From Prevotellaceae bacterium (GTDB lineage Bacteria; Bacteroidota; Bacteroidia; Bacteroidales; Paludibacteraceae): a stretch of DNA of 64,000 nucleotides. The notes beneath the pieces are model-generated. The model did not search any database and had not been told where the DNA came from. It saw nothing but the letters and a program-made list of their open reading frames with translations. Positions 17,981-28,500 of this stretch are shown one piece after another. Every line of letters begins with the position of its first letter. The stretch's first letter is position 1. Where the stretch lies: positions 1 to 64,000 of the forward strand of contig JACJXK010000010.1 in NCBI GenBank assembly GCA_020636675.1, read 5' to 3'. The translations under genes and the position numbers were made by a program.

Positions 17981-20647
17981 TTATCTCCCTGATTGCGAGA
18001 TGATAGACCTAATGTTGCTCTTGAGGACCTCATTCTTTGCCAGCTCGTCAATATTGAGGTGTAACCGATATCTCCAATAGTTGTTCGGGTTGGCAGGGTC
18101 GTTTATCCGTTCAGAGAACGTCTCTTTCCAACGTATGTTTCCGTCTATGGATATCCAGTCTTGTATTGGGAGAATAACCCACATGGACGGACAGTTCAGA
18201 TGCTTCTCTATAATCTGTTGGCAGATCCATGGCTCGCAGAACAGAGGGGCCATGCCGTATTGGTTCAGCTCGTTGTTGAAGAATCTCTGCGTACGTGCGC
18301 GGTCCTCTTCCCACCACGCCCGCATGGTGCTCATGTCGTGGGTGGATGTGGTGCATACCGACAGATACGGATTTTTTGAGAGGTCGCCGAACTCTTTGCC
18401 CATCTCTTTTGGCATCCTTTGAATCTCGAGACTAAGCATCTCCAGTTCTTTCATGACTTCCGGGACGCAGAAGGGTAGCATTCCTAAGTCTTCCCCGCAA
18501 GAAAGAAGGTTGGTGGCGTTCGTTAGAGAGGGAAGTCGTTTTAGTGCTTGTTCTTTCCAAAATTCGTCTTGTCTTTTGTAATAATAGTAATCGTATATTT
18601 TACTTAATATTTCCTTCGTTTTTATCTCCTGATGGCGGAATGCGAAACTTTGGTGGGTGGCAATCCTCGGATGGTAATGGTGCGGTTTCTCGATGTCTTC
18701 GATGAAGAGTACCTGACAAGTAAGTATCATCAGTCCTTCCTTTATCCTGACGTCCCTCTCGTTGTCTTTCCCTGCGAATAGTTCCGTTATCTTGTGTTGG
18801 GATTTCACCGATTCCTTTAGCTCGTACCGGTCGTCGACCTTTATGAGATAATTGTCCTTCACATAGGTGGTGTCTTCTCCAAACAGAGAGTCCAGATATG
18901 CGTCTATAATATAGGGCTGACAGAAGTGCTCGTTGTTGAAGTTTAGTCCGAATTTCTTTATTTCGGTCTCTGTCATTGGCAAGGAAGGGGAAAACTGGCC
19001 TAAAAGACCTATTGTCTGGTCGGTCGGTATTCTGAAGATTCTAAAAAAGCCCAAAATATGGTCTATGCGATAAGCGTCAAAATATTCGGACATTTTCTCG
19101 AAGCGGAGTTTCCACCAACGGTATCCGTCTTTTTCCATCTCTTTCCAATTATAGATAGGAAATCCCCAGTTTTGACCTGTTCTGGAAAAATCGTCAGGCG
19201 GTGCGCCTGCTTGTCCGTTGCAGTCGAATAGGTTTGGATACATCCATGTCTCCACGCTGTGGCGGTTCACTCCGATTGGAATGTCTCCTTTTATGGACAC
19301 ACCTATGCTGTGTGCATACTCTATGGCCTCCTTCAGTTGCTTATGCAGGTGGTATTGTATGAAAATGTGAAATCCCAGTTCGTTTTTATCCTTGCTCTTC
19401 TTCTCGAAATATTTGGAGACCTTCTCTTTGGCGTATATGCTGTCTTTCTTCCATTGTGAGAAGTCTGAAGTTCCAAATTTGTCTCTCAGTAGGCAGAATA
19501 CGGCGTATGGCTTTAGCCAATATTCATTTTCTTTGTAGAAGGATAAGAAATGCTCGTCTTGGAAGGTGCTTTTCTTCTGCTTGTCATACAGTTCTTTCAA
19601 AAATTCGAATTTGTACTTGATCGTGTTTCCGTAGTCCACGAACTTATGCGAATTGAGCTCTTCTTTTTCCGTCTCGTATTTCTGGACGTCGTCTATTTCC
19701 CCTATCTTTTCCAACGAGATGTAGATGGGGTGTAACGCAAATACGGAGATGGCGCTGTATGGATAGGAATCTTTCCATGTCTTCGTAATCGAAGTGTCGT
19801 TGATGGGAAGTGTCTGTATGATTTTTTGTCCGCAAGAAGAGACCCAATCGGCCATTTCTTTCAGGTCGGAGAACTCGCCGCAACCAAAGCTACTTTGTGT
19901 CCGTAGTGAAAAAACAGGGACCGAAGTGCCTGCTCCTTTGAAATCTGGCTGGTTGAATCTTGGCTCGTTGTCGTTTATGATGATGGCGTCGATGATGTGT
20001 GTCAGGGTGGGGTTTATGTATCTGTTTGATCCCTCCTCCCAGCAAATCACGGTTTCATTTTTCTTGTCGAATATGACGTATTTGTATTCGAGTGGAAAGT
20101 TTATTTTGCTGGCGTCAGCTATGTGTGTGTAGTTGGGGTAGCGGCTGCCGTCCATCTCGACCATGTCCGCTTCCACCCATGTGCCTAAAATGGCGGTGTC
20201 TCCGCTAATGGCTAGACTGTAATTTCTGTCTATCTTGTCCGATTGAGTGTTGAATATGATGGGTATGTGCGTGTCGTCGATCCGATTGCTTATGTGGGAA
20301 TGGTTGCGAAGTGCATTGGCAAATACGGCAGACCTCATTGCTTTGGATATCACCCTGTTTTCGGAAAAAGTGTCGAATACCAGCGGACTCTTTATTCTGC
20401 TGTTTGGCAACTGAAATGGTCGTGATAGAGGTTGCTCCGTTTTGACTAATTCGCCATCCCTTTTTACGAGATAATAGTATTGGAAGTCGGATGTGGGTGT
20501 GTTGATGGTGATTTTCCATCCTGAGTTCCGATATGCCATGGGCAAAGGATTCCCCTCCCGATCTTTTAGTTCGTCAATGTCTCCTGTTATATATACGTTC
20601 TCACCGAGAAGAGTGTCGCACCGAAGTGTAAATGTTATAGATATCAT
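17981..20647 (-). CDS. malQ: 4-alpha-glucanotransferase (amylomaltase), GH77
   Basis: An 888-residue enzyme that transfers maltodextrin segments between alpha-1,4-glucans in the cytoplasm. Residues 1-110 and about 125-235 look like tandem CBM20-type starch-binding domains, as usual in the long Bacteroidetes MalQ. The GH77 catalytic domain follows. The nucleophile region is DAYRIDHILGFFR, the acid/base is in LSCGEDLG, and the third carboxylate in TSTHDMSTMRAWW; the 250s-type loop and PPD--S-TGQNWG motif are present. ATG 20647 gives a full-length protein. A TATCTTTG -7-like element lies at 20679-20686. Monocistronic, next to tRNA-Asp. Confidence 0.95.
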   Translation of the reverse strand: MISITFTLRCDTLLGENVYITGDIDELKDREGNPLPMAYRNSGWKITINTPTSDFQYYYLVKRDGELVKTEQPLSRPFQLPNSRIKSPLVFDTFSENRVISKAMRSAVFANALRNHSHISNRIDDTHIPIIFNTQSDKIDRNYSLAISGDTAILGTWVEADMVEMDGSRYPNYTHIADASKINFPLEYKYVIFDKKNETVICWEEGSNRYINPTLTHIIDAIIINDNEPRFNQPDFKGAGTSVPVFSLRTQSSFGCGEFSDLKEMADWVSSCGQKIIQTLPINDTSITKTWKDSYPYSAISVFALHPIYISLEKIGEIDDVQKYETEKEELNSHKFVDYGNTIKYKFEFLKELYDKQKKSTFQDEHFLSFYKENEYWLKPYAVFCLLRDKFGTSDFSQWKKDSIYAKEKVSKYFEKKSKDKNELGFHIFIQYHLHKQLKEAIEYAHSIGVSIKGDIPIGVNRHSVETWMYPNLFDCNGQAGAPPDDFSRTGQNWGFPIYNWKEMEKDGYRWWKLRFEKMSEYFDAYRIDHILGFFRIFRIPTDQTIGLLGQFSPSLPMTETEIKKFGLNFNNEHFCQPYIIDAYLDSLFGEDTTYVKDNYLIKVDDRYELKESVKSQHKITELFAGKDNERDVRIKEGLMILTCQVLFIEDIEKPHHYHPRIATHQSFAFRHQEIKTKEILSKIYDYYYYKRQDEFWKEQALKRLPSLTNATNLLSCGEDLGMLPFCVPEVMKELEMLSLEIQRMPKEMGKEFGDLSKNPYLSVCTTSTHDMSTMRAWWEEDRARTQRFFNNELNQYGMAPLFCEPWICQQIIEKHLNCPSMWVILPIQDWISIDGNIRWKETFSERINDPANPNNYWRYRLHLNIDELAKNEVLKSNIRSIISQSGR

Positions 20648-20678
20648 GCTCGTTGTTTTTTTTAATGACGGTCTTTCC

Positions 20679-20686
20679 CAAAGATA
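20679..20686 (-). promoter_or_regulatory. Possible malQ -7 element
   Basis: Reads TATCTTTG on the minus strand, 31 bases before the malQ ATG. No convincing -33 TTTG at the right spacing. Confidence 0.4.
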
Positions 20687-20792
20687 ATAATAAGAATTGA
20701 CAATAACGAGGGCTCTTATGTGTTTAATTTTGCTTTTCCTGGCCCAAAAGGAGCACAGATTGAATGGTTGTCTGGAATGGAGAAAAACGGGA

Positions 20793-20840
20793 GACTATAA
20801 AAAACAAATTGCTAAAGGTCAAGGCATCTTTTTTAAGAAT
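20793..20840 (+). repeat. Partial copy of the intergenic repeat element
   Basis: This stretch (GACTATAAAAAACAAATTG, then CTAAAGGTCAAGGCATCTT) resembles the left end of the element at 56499-56540 with only a few differences, and then diverges. It lies in a 410-base gap (20648-21058) without a supported gene. Confidence 0.45.
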
Positions 20841-21016
20841 CAATCCATCCAATCGGGATGGGTCTGTCGACAGAAAAGGAAGACGGGACGACATTCCATA
20901 GAATTGCGCCGAGGATTTCCGCTGTCGTATTTTTTTGACATGATTTGTCGGATAAAACAGTTTCTTTTTCAAAAACACCTCACCATCATCGGCAGGAGGA
21001 TGTCTGTAATCTTAAA

Positions 21017-21047
21017 AGAGGGAATCGCTAAAGTTGCGACTCCCTCT
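21017..21047 (-). terminator. Terminator of the VWA gene
   Basis: Stem 21017-21028 with 21036-21047 (12 bp, one wobble), followed on the minus strand by TTTTAA. It lies 12 bases after the stop of the VWA gene. Confidence 0.7.
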
Positions 21048-21058
21048 GTCTTTCATGT

Positions 21059-22663
21059 CTACCCAATGAGAGTGAACATGACACGTTCTGATTTGACTTT
21101 CTGGTTTTTCTGGGCATAAGGCCTCACTCTGCCGTTCAGAATCCATCCCATCAGATTGTCTATGATCGTTGTCTTTGGACTTCCGTTTATGTCGTTGACT
21201 AAATAGACCTGGTAGTTGCGGTTGTTTTCCAAACATAGCTCCCACTCCTGTTTGGTGAGGAAGAATGTTTTGCTGGAGTCGACTTTGCCTTTGCATGCGA
21301 TGTAGTACTCTATGTTCTCGTTGTCGAACATAATCTCGAAGTCATAGCCCTTTTCCTGCTTTTCCGTCTTGTTTGTCCAGTTGACACGGTCGGGATATTT
21401 TTTTTGAAGCAGCTGGTAGACAATCTCCTCGCTTTTTTGCGAGGTGCGGTGAATCTTCTCCTTGTCTTCTAATAGAATGACCTCCTCATCAATCTGCTTA
21501 AGTTTGCTAATCTCCTCCTTGTCTGCCTCCTGAACAGACAGAAGTGCTTTTATCTTGTTTTCTTTCTCCGTCACTAGAGATTCCAACTTTTCGATTTCCG
21601 CTTGCGCGTTTCTGTTGATCTCCTTCAACTCTTCTACCTTCTTCAGTGATTCTTTCCCTGCATTCCTCAACTTCTCAATCTCCTCGTTCTTCTCTTTCTC
21701 TTTGTTTAAAAAATCATGGATGGTTTTTATGTTTTCGTTGAGGATGTTGCTTATCTCCGTGTTTTTTGCCTCAATTTGCTTGATGGCGTCTGTCTTGTCA
21801 TCTTCTTTGTTTTCGGATGCGAATAGTTTGGAGTCGATGGGCGCGTTGTCTTCAAAAATGACGACCGTTTTTTTCTGTGTCGGTTGGGTCATTTCTGCCT
21901 TTGGTGTGATTCCGACTTTTGGAGCCTCTGTCTTGATTGCTGTTTGGATGGGTTCCGTGTCCTTTCCCTTCTTTTCTGCCGCTTCTGTTGTTTGTGTGGA
22001 TGTTTGCTCCTGTTTTACCTCGGTGGCAAACTCTTCTTTTTTCTCTGGGGTGCTTTCTCCGTTTGTTTTCTCCGCATTAGCAACGGAATTCAGAGACTCT
22101 TTTCCGTTCAGAATGTCGATGAGAGGTTGTAATGTGGTCTTTGTTGCAAGACGGTCTCCGCTGTTTTCCAACGCAAGATTGCAAAATACGCCATTGCTTA
22201 TGTTCGCCACTTTTTGAGCCATCTTCTCTTCAAATCCGGTTAGTCCGAGCCCGATGACGTTTACTTGTATTGATCCGTCTTTTTTTGATTTCTCCACCTC
22301 AAATTCGTAGTTCCCTCCGTCTGTTTCCATTCCGGCTGTGACTAGGATGATTCGTTTCTTATCAGCATCACGTCCTTTCATTGCGGCTAATGATTTTTGC
22401 ACTGTGTAGCCGATAGGGGAGCCTCCGTTAGGAATGGGCAGTTTTTCTATCTTTTCGGAAAAATCGTGTTCGTTTGTCAGCCCCAGATCTATGGAGTTGA
22501 TGACAATCGGTGACTTTACGATGGAAAGAAATGTCCTCAACCCTATTGGATCCGAGAAATTTAGAAGAGGAATGATTTCGTCTTTTATGGCTTTCTGCGC
22601 GATAGGGAGCTTCTTGCTCATGTTGTCTGAAATGTCAATCAGAAAATCGGTAATTGTACTCAT
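21059..22663 (-). CDS. VWA domain, coiled coil and DUF3883-like domain protein
   Basis: A 534-residue protein of unknown function. Residues 1-185 are a von Willebrand A domain: MIDAS-type DISDNMS at residues 10-16, an IILVTAGMETDGG strand, and VNVIGLGL. A Thr/Glu/Lys-rich linker (about 190-290) and a long Glu/Lys coiled coil (about 300-410) follow. The last 100 residues resemble the DUF3883 nuclease-like fold (GYDFEI at 439, FFLTKQEWEL at 468). The usual catalytic Glu of the E-x-K motif is replaced: IACK at 455-458. I chose ATG 22663, which begins directly with the VWA strand; the frame is open further upstream to 22738. Transcribed alone, with its own terminator. No signal peptide. It could sense or recruit, rather than cut. 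Confidence 0.75.
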   Translation of the reverse strand: MSTITDFLIDISDNMSKKLPIAQKAIKDEIIPLLNFSDPIGLRTFLSIVKSPIVINSIDLGLTNEHDFSEKIEKLPIPNGGSPIGYTVQKSLAAMKGRDADKKRIILVTAGMETDGGNYEFEVEKSKKDGSIQVNVIGLGLTGFEEKMAQKVANISNGVFCNLALENSGDRLATKTTLQPLIDILNGKESLNSVANAEKTNGESTPEKKEEFATEVKQEQTSTQTTEAAEKKGKDTEPIQTAIKTEAPKVGITPKAEMTQPTQKKTVVIFEDNAPIDSKLFASENKEDDKTDAIKQIEAKNTEISNILNENIKTIHDFLNKEKEKNEEIEKLRNAGKESLKKVEELKEINRNAQAEIEKLESLVTEKENKIKALLSVQEADKEEISKLKQIDEEVILLEDKEKIHRTSQKSEEIVYQLLQKKYPDRVNWTNKTEKQEKGYDFEIMFDNENIEYYIACKGKVDSSKTFFLTKQEWELCLENNRNYQVYLVNDINGSPKTTIIDNLMGWILNGRVRPYAQKNQKVKSERVMFTLIG

Positions 22664-22823
22664 GCTGTTTGCTTTTTTTGTGTTTTTTACGTTTAAGGTT
22701 GTTTTTTCGCCTCTTAAAAACGTTTTAAAATTACACAAAAAGGGTAGATTGTCAACGCAAACTTGAAGAAGAAAAACATGTTATGCAATACAAAAGGGAG
22801 GCTTTTCTGATTCCCGAGTTCTG

Positions 22824-24251
22824 TCAATAAGCCTTTTCTTCTCCTCTCAACATATTAACGACGGTAAGTATGATGATTTTCAAATCCAACCAGAATGTCC
22901 AATTCTCTATATACCAGACATCTCGTTTTACGCGGCCTTCCATCTCTTCGATGGTTTTTGTCTCTCCTCTAAATCCAGTTACTTGTGCCCAACCTGTGAT
23001 GCCTGGTTTGGCGTAGTGCCGTACCATGTACTCGTTAATGAGTTCCGAATACATTTGCGTATGTTTCAACATGTGCGGACGAGGACCCACGATGGACATG
23101 TTTCCGATGAATACATTGACGAATTGTGGCATTTCGTCCAAGTTCGTTTTCCGTAAAAATGCGCCTATCCTTGTGATTCTGGCATCACCTTTGGTGGCTT
23201 GTTTCGTGTCTGAGTCTTTGTTGATCCTCATCGTTCTGAATTTCAGACAGGTGAAGTCTTTTCCGTTCTTTCCTGTGCGTACCTGTTTGAAAAATATAGG
23301 GCCGGAAGACGTTGCCTTTATGATGCTGCCTATGATGACATAAAGGAACGGAAATGCGAAAGTTAGAAAAGAGGCGGAGGCGAGAATGTCGAAAGTTCTC
23401 TTCGCCAGTTTGTTTTGTGGACTGAGAAGAGGCTCGTCCCTAAGAGAAATGATAGGGATGGCATCGGAGACGTCGCCTAAAAAGGTCAGAGACACCTGCT
23501 TTTTTATGAATCGTTTGAAGTCGGGCACGATGAAGCACCTGATCATGTTTTTTTCCGCATATCTAATGATTGGAAGCACTTTCCTGTCTTCCCCCGCAGG
23601 AAGAGCGCAGAAAATCTCGTCGACATCGTTCGTCGCGACAAATTCGTAGACGTCGTTTATTGTCCCTTTTACGAGACTGTCTGCAACTTTGTAGTCGGAT
23701 TTGTCCCTGTCGTCGAAGAATCCCAAAAATTTATATCCGTAGAAGGTGTTCATGCTGATGGTCCGGTATAGCTCGTTGGCGATGGAGCCGGCGCCGAGAA
23801 TTATGACCCGTTTGTAGTTGTTTCCCTTGCTTCTGTAATGTTTTAATATGATTCTGGCACAGATGCGCCAAAATGATGTGCTACAAAAGAACATGGATAT
23901 AAATAGAATCCAATAGAGATTGGAAAATATGTCGAAGTCGTTCAGAAAGGTGACAATCATCAGTAACATGAGAGAAAACAGTACGCAGGTTTTTGTCACT
24001 TTGTTGAGTATGTTCTCAATGTTGACAATCCTTTGGTCCAAAATGATTCCTACGTAAGAAAGACTGATGGTGTAGGAGAGGTTGATCAATACAAAATAGG
24101 ATCTTGGTATTGTCCTTATCAATTCGTGGATGTTGTATTCCTTCTCTGATATGGCAAATGTGAAGATGAAGCATGCGTTAAGGAGTAGGAATTCTCCAAA
24201 CGCAACTAAATTTTTTATAGTGACAATGTTATGCTCTTTATTTGTTTCCAT
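22824..24251 (-). CDS. Polyprenyl-phosphate sugar-1-phosphate transferase (WcaJ-like)
   Basis: A 475-residue membrane enzyme that starts a surface polysaccharide by moving a sugar phosphate to undecaprenyl phosphate. About four N-terminal membrane helices (residues 10-120) precede a Rossmann-like CoA-binding-type domain (IILGAGSIANELYR, about 148), then another helix and the catalytic bacterial sugar transferase domain: KRTFDI, GPIFFKQVRTG, CLKFRTMR, LDEMPQFVNV, SIVGPRP and KPGITGWAQV. No glycosyltransferase genes adjoin it here. The export genes lie 35 kb away at 59.4-63 kb, so it may act with them. Confidence 0.93.
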   Translation of the reverse strand: METNKEHNIVTIKNLVAFGEFLLLNACFIFTFAISEKEYNIHELIRTIPRSYFVLINLSYTISLSYVGIILDQRIVNIENILNKVTKTCVLFSLMLLMIVTFLNDFDIFSNLYWILFISMFFCSTSFWRICARIILKHYRSKGNNYKRVIILGAGSIANELYRTISMNTFYGYKFLGFFDDRDKSDYKVADSLVKGTINDVYEFVATNDVDEIFCALPAGEDRKVLPIIRYAEKNMIRCFIVPDFKRFIKKQVSLTFLGDVSDAIPIISLRDEPLLSPQNKLAKRTFDILASASFLTFAFPFLYVIIGSIIKATSSGPIFFKQVRTGKNGKDFTCLKFRTMRINKDSDTKQATKGDARITRIGAFLRKTNLDEMPQFVNVFIGNMSIVGPRPHMLKHTQMYSELINEYMVRHYAKPGITGWAQVTGFRGETKTIEEMEGRVKRDVWYIENWTFWLDLKIIILTVVNMLRGEEKAY

Positions 24252-24400
24252 TCTTTGTTCCTTAGAATCTCATCCTATTTTGATATAAATTTACGGAACT
24301 GCAAAAATAAAAAAAAAATCTAAGAATCATGGAAAAACTGAATGGAATGAATGCCTGAACTCTTAGTTGGTGGAATGAACGTATGCCTGAAAAGAGAAAA

Positions 24401-24429
24401 TCCCTGATTGTCAAAATGATAATCAGGGA
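24401..24429. terminator. Terminator after the outer-membrane protein gene
   Basis: Stem TCCCTGATT/AATCAGGGA (24401-24409 with 24421-24429), flanked by AAAA on the left and TTTT on the right. It can act on both strands and lies 41 bases past the minus-strand stop. Confidence 0.75.
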
Positions 24430-24470
24430 CTTTTGGTGAAATCCTATTTGAAGAAATGTCTCTTATGAAG

Positions 24471-25151
24471 TTAGAATGACCATCCTAATCTCAAAGAAGG
24501 AACAATGTAAGGTGCGAAGTCAATGGTTGATTCATCAACGTCTGATGTTACTTTTGTGGTTTTCCCGTTGATGGTTGTTTCTACTTCTTTGTCTTTGTTG
24601 ACAGTTCCCTTCAGGCCGATACCGAATTCGATTCCTGCATAAAGATGTTCTGCAAAATAGTAGTTGAATCCGGCAAAAGCGTTGATGCCAAAAGTATTGA
24701 GAGGTTTATTCCCGTTTGTTGTCACCACTTTCGCGTTTTCGCCTTCTATCGTAGTTTTATCTCCTTCGAAAGCGAATAGAAGTTCGCCGCCGATGTAAGG
24801 GGTTAGTCTGCTGGTGCCTTCCATTGCGTAAGAGACTCCAGGAGTCAACGATAATTGTCTTGTGGTAGTTGTGGTTTTGGTTCCGTCATCTTCGCTTTTT
24901 TCGCTGTTAATGCCGAATCCCAGCCCTAGTCTTAGGCTGAATTTGTCGTTGAGGGCATAGATTCCTTTCAATTGTCCACCTTCGAGAGCAACGGAGTTGC
25001 TGGTAGAAAGAGGAGCGTAACAAACTTCAGTGGAGAATGTTCCTGCTTCTGGTTTGTAGCCTTTTGAAGCTGCAGACTCTTGTTGTTCTTCCTGTGCATG
25101 GATGGTGCTTGTTGCAAGCATCGCTAGTGCGATCAAAATGTACTTTTTCAT
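24471..25151 (-). CDS. Outer-membrane beta-barrel protein
   Basis: A 226-residue protein with a signal peptide (MKKYILIALAMLATSTIHA, cleavage about residue 19) and alternating amphipathic strands that end in a C-terminal aromatic (LRLGWSF), typical of small eight-stranded OmpA/OmpX-like barrels. Segments such as KFSLRLGLGFG, TPYIGGELLFAF and NYYFAEHLYAGIEFG form the strand pairs. The exact role is unknown. The Glu/Gln-rich stretch after the signal may be a periplasmic tail. Monocistronic with its own terminator. Confidence 0.85.
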   Translation of the reverse strand: MKKYILIALAMLATSTIHAQEEQQESAASKGYKPEAGTFSTEVCYAPLSTSNSVALEGGQLKGIYALNDKFSLRLGLGFGINSEKSEDDGTKTTTTTRQLSLTPGVSYAMEGTSRLTPYIGGELLFAFEGDKTTIEGENAKVVTTNGNKPLNTFGINAFAGFNYYFAEHLYAGIEFGIGLKGTVNKDKEVETTINGKTTKVTSDVDESTIDFAPYIVPSLRLGWSF

Positions 25152-25379
25152 CTTTTTTTTTGTTTTGTATAAGAGTTTAATAAAAATTGTGCAAAGATAC
25201 GCTTTGTTTTGAAAAATGAGCTGTTCTTCCTCTCTTTTGTTGTGTTCTGATTTTCTCCTATTTTTTGTCGGTCGGGCACTTGATGCTTTGTATGTGTCTG
25301 TCTTCTCGTTTTTTCAATTCGAAAAAGAAATGCGACAAATAAATTTTAGTTTTTTATGTAAAAATAGAGGTTATTGTGG

Positions 25380-25408
25380 TTGCTACTTCCTTATTTTACT
25401 TAATTTTG
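25380..25408 (+). promoter_or_regulatory. Probable secA promoter
   Basis: TTG (25380-25382), an 18-base spacer, and TAATTTTG (25401-25408) fit the -33/-7 pattern. This would give a leader of about 135 bases. The gap 25152-25548 holds no other feature. Confidence 0.5.
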
Positions 25409-25548
25409 TGACGGCTAGGAATTGAATAAATAATTAAAGTTTAATTATCGATGGCCTTCCTTACTCTTTCGTGAAAAAGAAAAAATATTTTTAGAGAATA
25501 GAGGCAGGAAACGTCCATTTGAGAGAAATAAATACATTTTTAAAATAT

Positions 25549-28500
25549 ATGGGACTTAATGATTTTTTATCCAAGTTGTTTGGAAATAAGGCACAACGGG
25601 ATATGCGGGACATTCAGCCATACGTGCAGAAGATAGAGCTGGTGTATCCATCCGTAAAGGAGTTGTCTAACGACGGTTTGCGTACTCGTACTCTCGATAT
25701 CAGAAAAAAGATACAAGTTTATGTCTCTACAGAAAAGAGCCGTATTACCGAATTGAAATCTCAGATTGAAAGTCAGGAAATCGAAGAGAGAGAAAAAACC
25801 TACGAGGAGATTGACAGATTGGAGAAGGTGGTTCTGGATAAATACGAAGAGGTTTTGGAGGAAGTTCTGCCTGAAGTGTTTGCTATCGTGAAAGATACGG
25901 CGCGTCGTTTCTCCGAATCGGAAGAAATAGAGGTGACAGCAACGGATATGGATAGGCAGTTTGCTGCGGAAGGTCGTGATTTCCTAACTATAGACGGAGA
26001 CACGGCTGTCTACAAAAACCATTGGCAGGCAGGCGGAAACGATATGGTCTGGAATATGGTCCATTATGATGTCCAACTCTTTGGCGGCGTGGTTCTTCAC
26101 AAAGGAAAGATTGCGGAAATGGCTACAGGAGAGGGTAAGACCTTGGTGGCTACTCTGCCCGTGTTTCTGAATGCGCTTACCGGTAACGGTGTGCATGTGA
26201 TCACCGTCAACGATTATTTGTCAAGACGTGACTCCGAGTGGATGGGACCTTTGTATATGTTCCACGGATTGACGGTCGATTGCATCGATAAGCATCAGCC
26301 CAACTCTGACGAACGTAGAAAGGCATATTTGGCAGACATCACCTTTGGTACAAATAATGAATTCGGTTTCGACTATTTGCGCGATAATATGGCAACCGCT
26401 CCGTCTGATTTGGTTCAGAGAAAGCACAATTATGCCATTGTGGATGAGGTGGATTCAGTGTTGATTGATGATGCCCGTACTCCATTGATTATATCTGGTC
26501 CTGTACCTAAGGGTGACAATCAACAATACGAGGAGCTTTGCCCTCGTGTGGAAAAGCTGGTGGCTCTCCAACGTGTGATGGCCACCAATTATCTTACGGA
26601 GGCCAAACGGTTACTGAAGTCTGACGATAAAAAAGAACAGGAAGATGGTGCTTTGGCATTGTTCCGCTCATACAAGGCGTTGCCTAAAAATACGCCGTTG
26701 ATTAAGTTCTTGAGCGAACAGGGAATGAGGGCTGTTCTGTTGAAGACGGAAGAGTTCTATATGGCGGAGAATAATAAGAATATGCATATCGCTACCGATC
26801 CTCTTTATTTTGTCATAGATGAGAAGAACCGTAGCATAGAGTTGACGGATAAGGGTATTGATGCACTTACCGGAGCGTCTGAGGATCCTGAATTTTTCGT
26901 ATTGCCGGATATGTCTGTGAAAATCGCAGATTTGGAGAACTCTTCCCTCTCAAAAGAAGAGATTCAGCAACAGAAGGATGAACTGATGCAGGATTATTCT
27001 TCCAAGGCAGAACGAGTACATACGGTCAATCAGCTATTAAAGGCTTATACCTTGTTTACTAAAGATGATGAATATGTCATCGTGGATAATAAGGTGAAGA
27101 TAGTCGATGAGCAGACTGGCCGTATTATGGAGGGTCGCCGCTATTCGGACGGATTGCACCAGGCTATCGAGGCAAAGGAACGTGTGAAGGTGGAGGATGC
27201 GACGCAGACGTATGCAACCATCACTTTACAGAACTATTTCAGAATGTACCACAAGTTGTCTGGTATGACCGGTACGGCCGAAACGGAAGCTGGCGAGTTC
27301 TGGAGCATCTATAAGTTGGATGTAGTGGTTATCCCTACAAACAAGAAGATATCCCGAAACGATATGGAAGATCGTGTTTATCGCACGAAGAGGGAAAAAT
27401 ACAATGCCGTTATCGAAGAGGTCGTTTCTTTGGTTGGCCAAGGTCGTCCGGTATTGGTGGGAACTACTTCTGTGGAAATTTCAGAGCTGATCAGTAAAAT
27501 GCTGACTCTTCGAAAAATCAAACATAATGTATTGAATGCCAAACTGCACCAGAAAGAGGCCGATATCGTAGCCGAGGCAGGAAAGAACAGTATCGTGACC
27601 ATTGCAACCAACATGGCAGGTCGTGGTACCGATATCAAACTGTCTGACGAGGTGAAGGCTGCCGGTGGATTGGCTATCATAGGTACTGAGCGTCATGAGT
27701 CTCGCCGCGTTGACAGACAGTTGAGAGGTCGTGCCGGACGTCAGGGCGATCCGGGATCTTCCGTGTTCTTCGTCTCTTTGGAAGACAATCTGATGCGTCT
27801 GTTCGGTTCGGAGAAGATTACGAAAGTGATGGATCGTTTGGGATTCAAGGAAGGTGAGGTTATTGAGCATGGTATGATTTCGAAGTCTATCGAACGCGCG
27901 CAGAAGAAGGTGGAGGAAAATCATTTTGGAGTGCGTAAACGTTTGTTGGAATATGATGACGTGATGAACGCCCAAAGAGAGGTGATTTATAAGAAGCGTA
28001 GGGAGACATTGATGGGCGAACGTATGGGCGTCAATATCATGAATATGATGTATGATTCTATCGTTTCTATTGTCGATACGGCTAAGAATGAGACGGGATA
28101 TGCCTCTTTTGAAGAGGAACTGATGCGTGTCGCTTCTATAGATTCCCCTGTTTCGGAAGCAGAATTTGCTTCTATGAAGGAGGATGCGATTGTAGATAAG
28201 GTGTTTGATGCTGCGATGCTGGCCTTCAAACGTAAGACGGAAACTATGACAACAACGGCAATGCCTGTTATCTCGGAGGTGTTTGATAAGTATAAAGACA
28301 TGTATGAAAATATCATCATCCCTATCACTGACGGGAAGATGGCATATAGAATGCCTGTCAATCTGAAGGAGGCTCACGATACAAACTGCAAATCTATCGT
28401 GAAGGTATTTGAGAAGGCAATCTTGCTTCGGGCCATCGACGAAAACTGGAAAGAGCATCTTCGTGAGATGGATGATCTGCGAAATTCGGTGCAGAATGCG

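Noticed and set aside
20697..21119. 140-codon plus-strand frame between malQ and the VWA gene
   Set aside because: It crosses the terminator and the end of the VWA gene, has no family match and includes part of a repeat copy.
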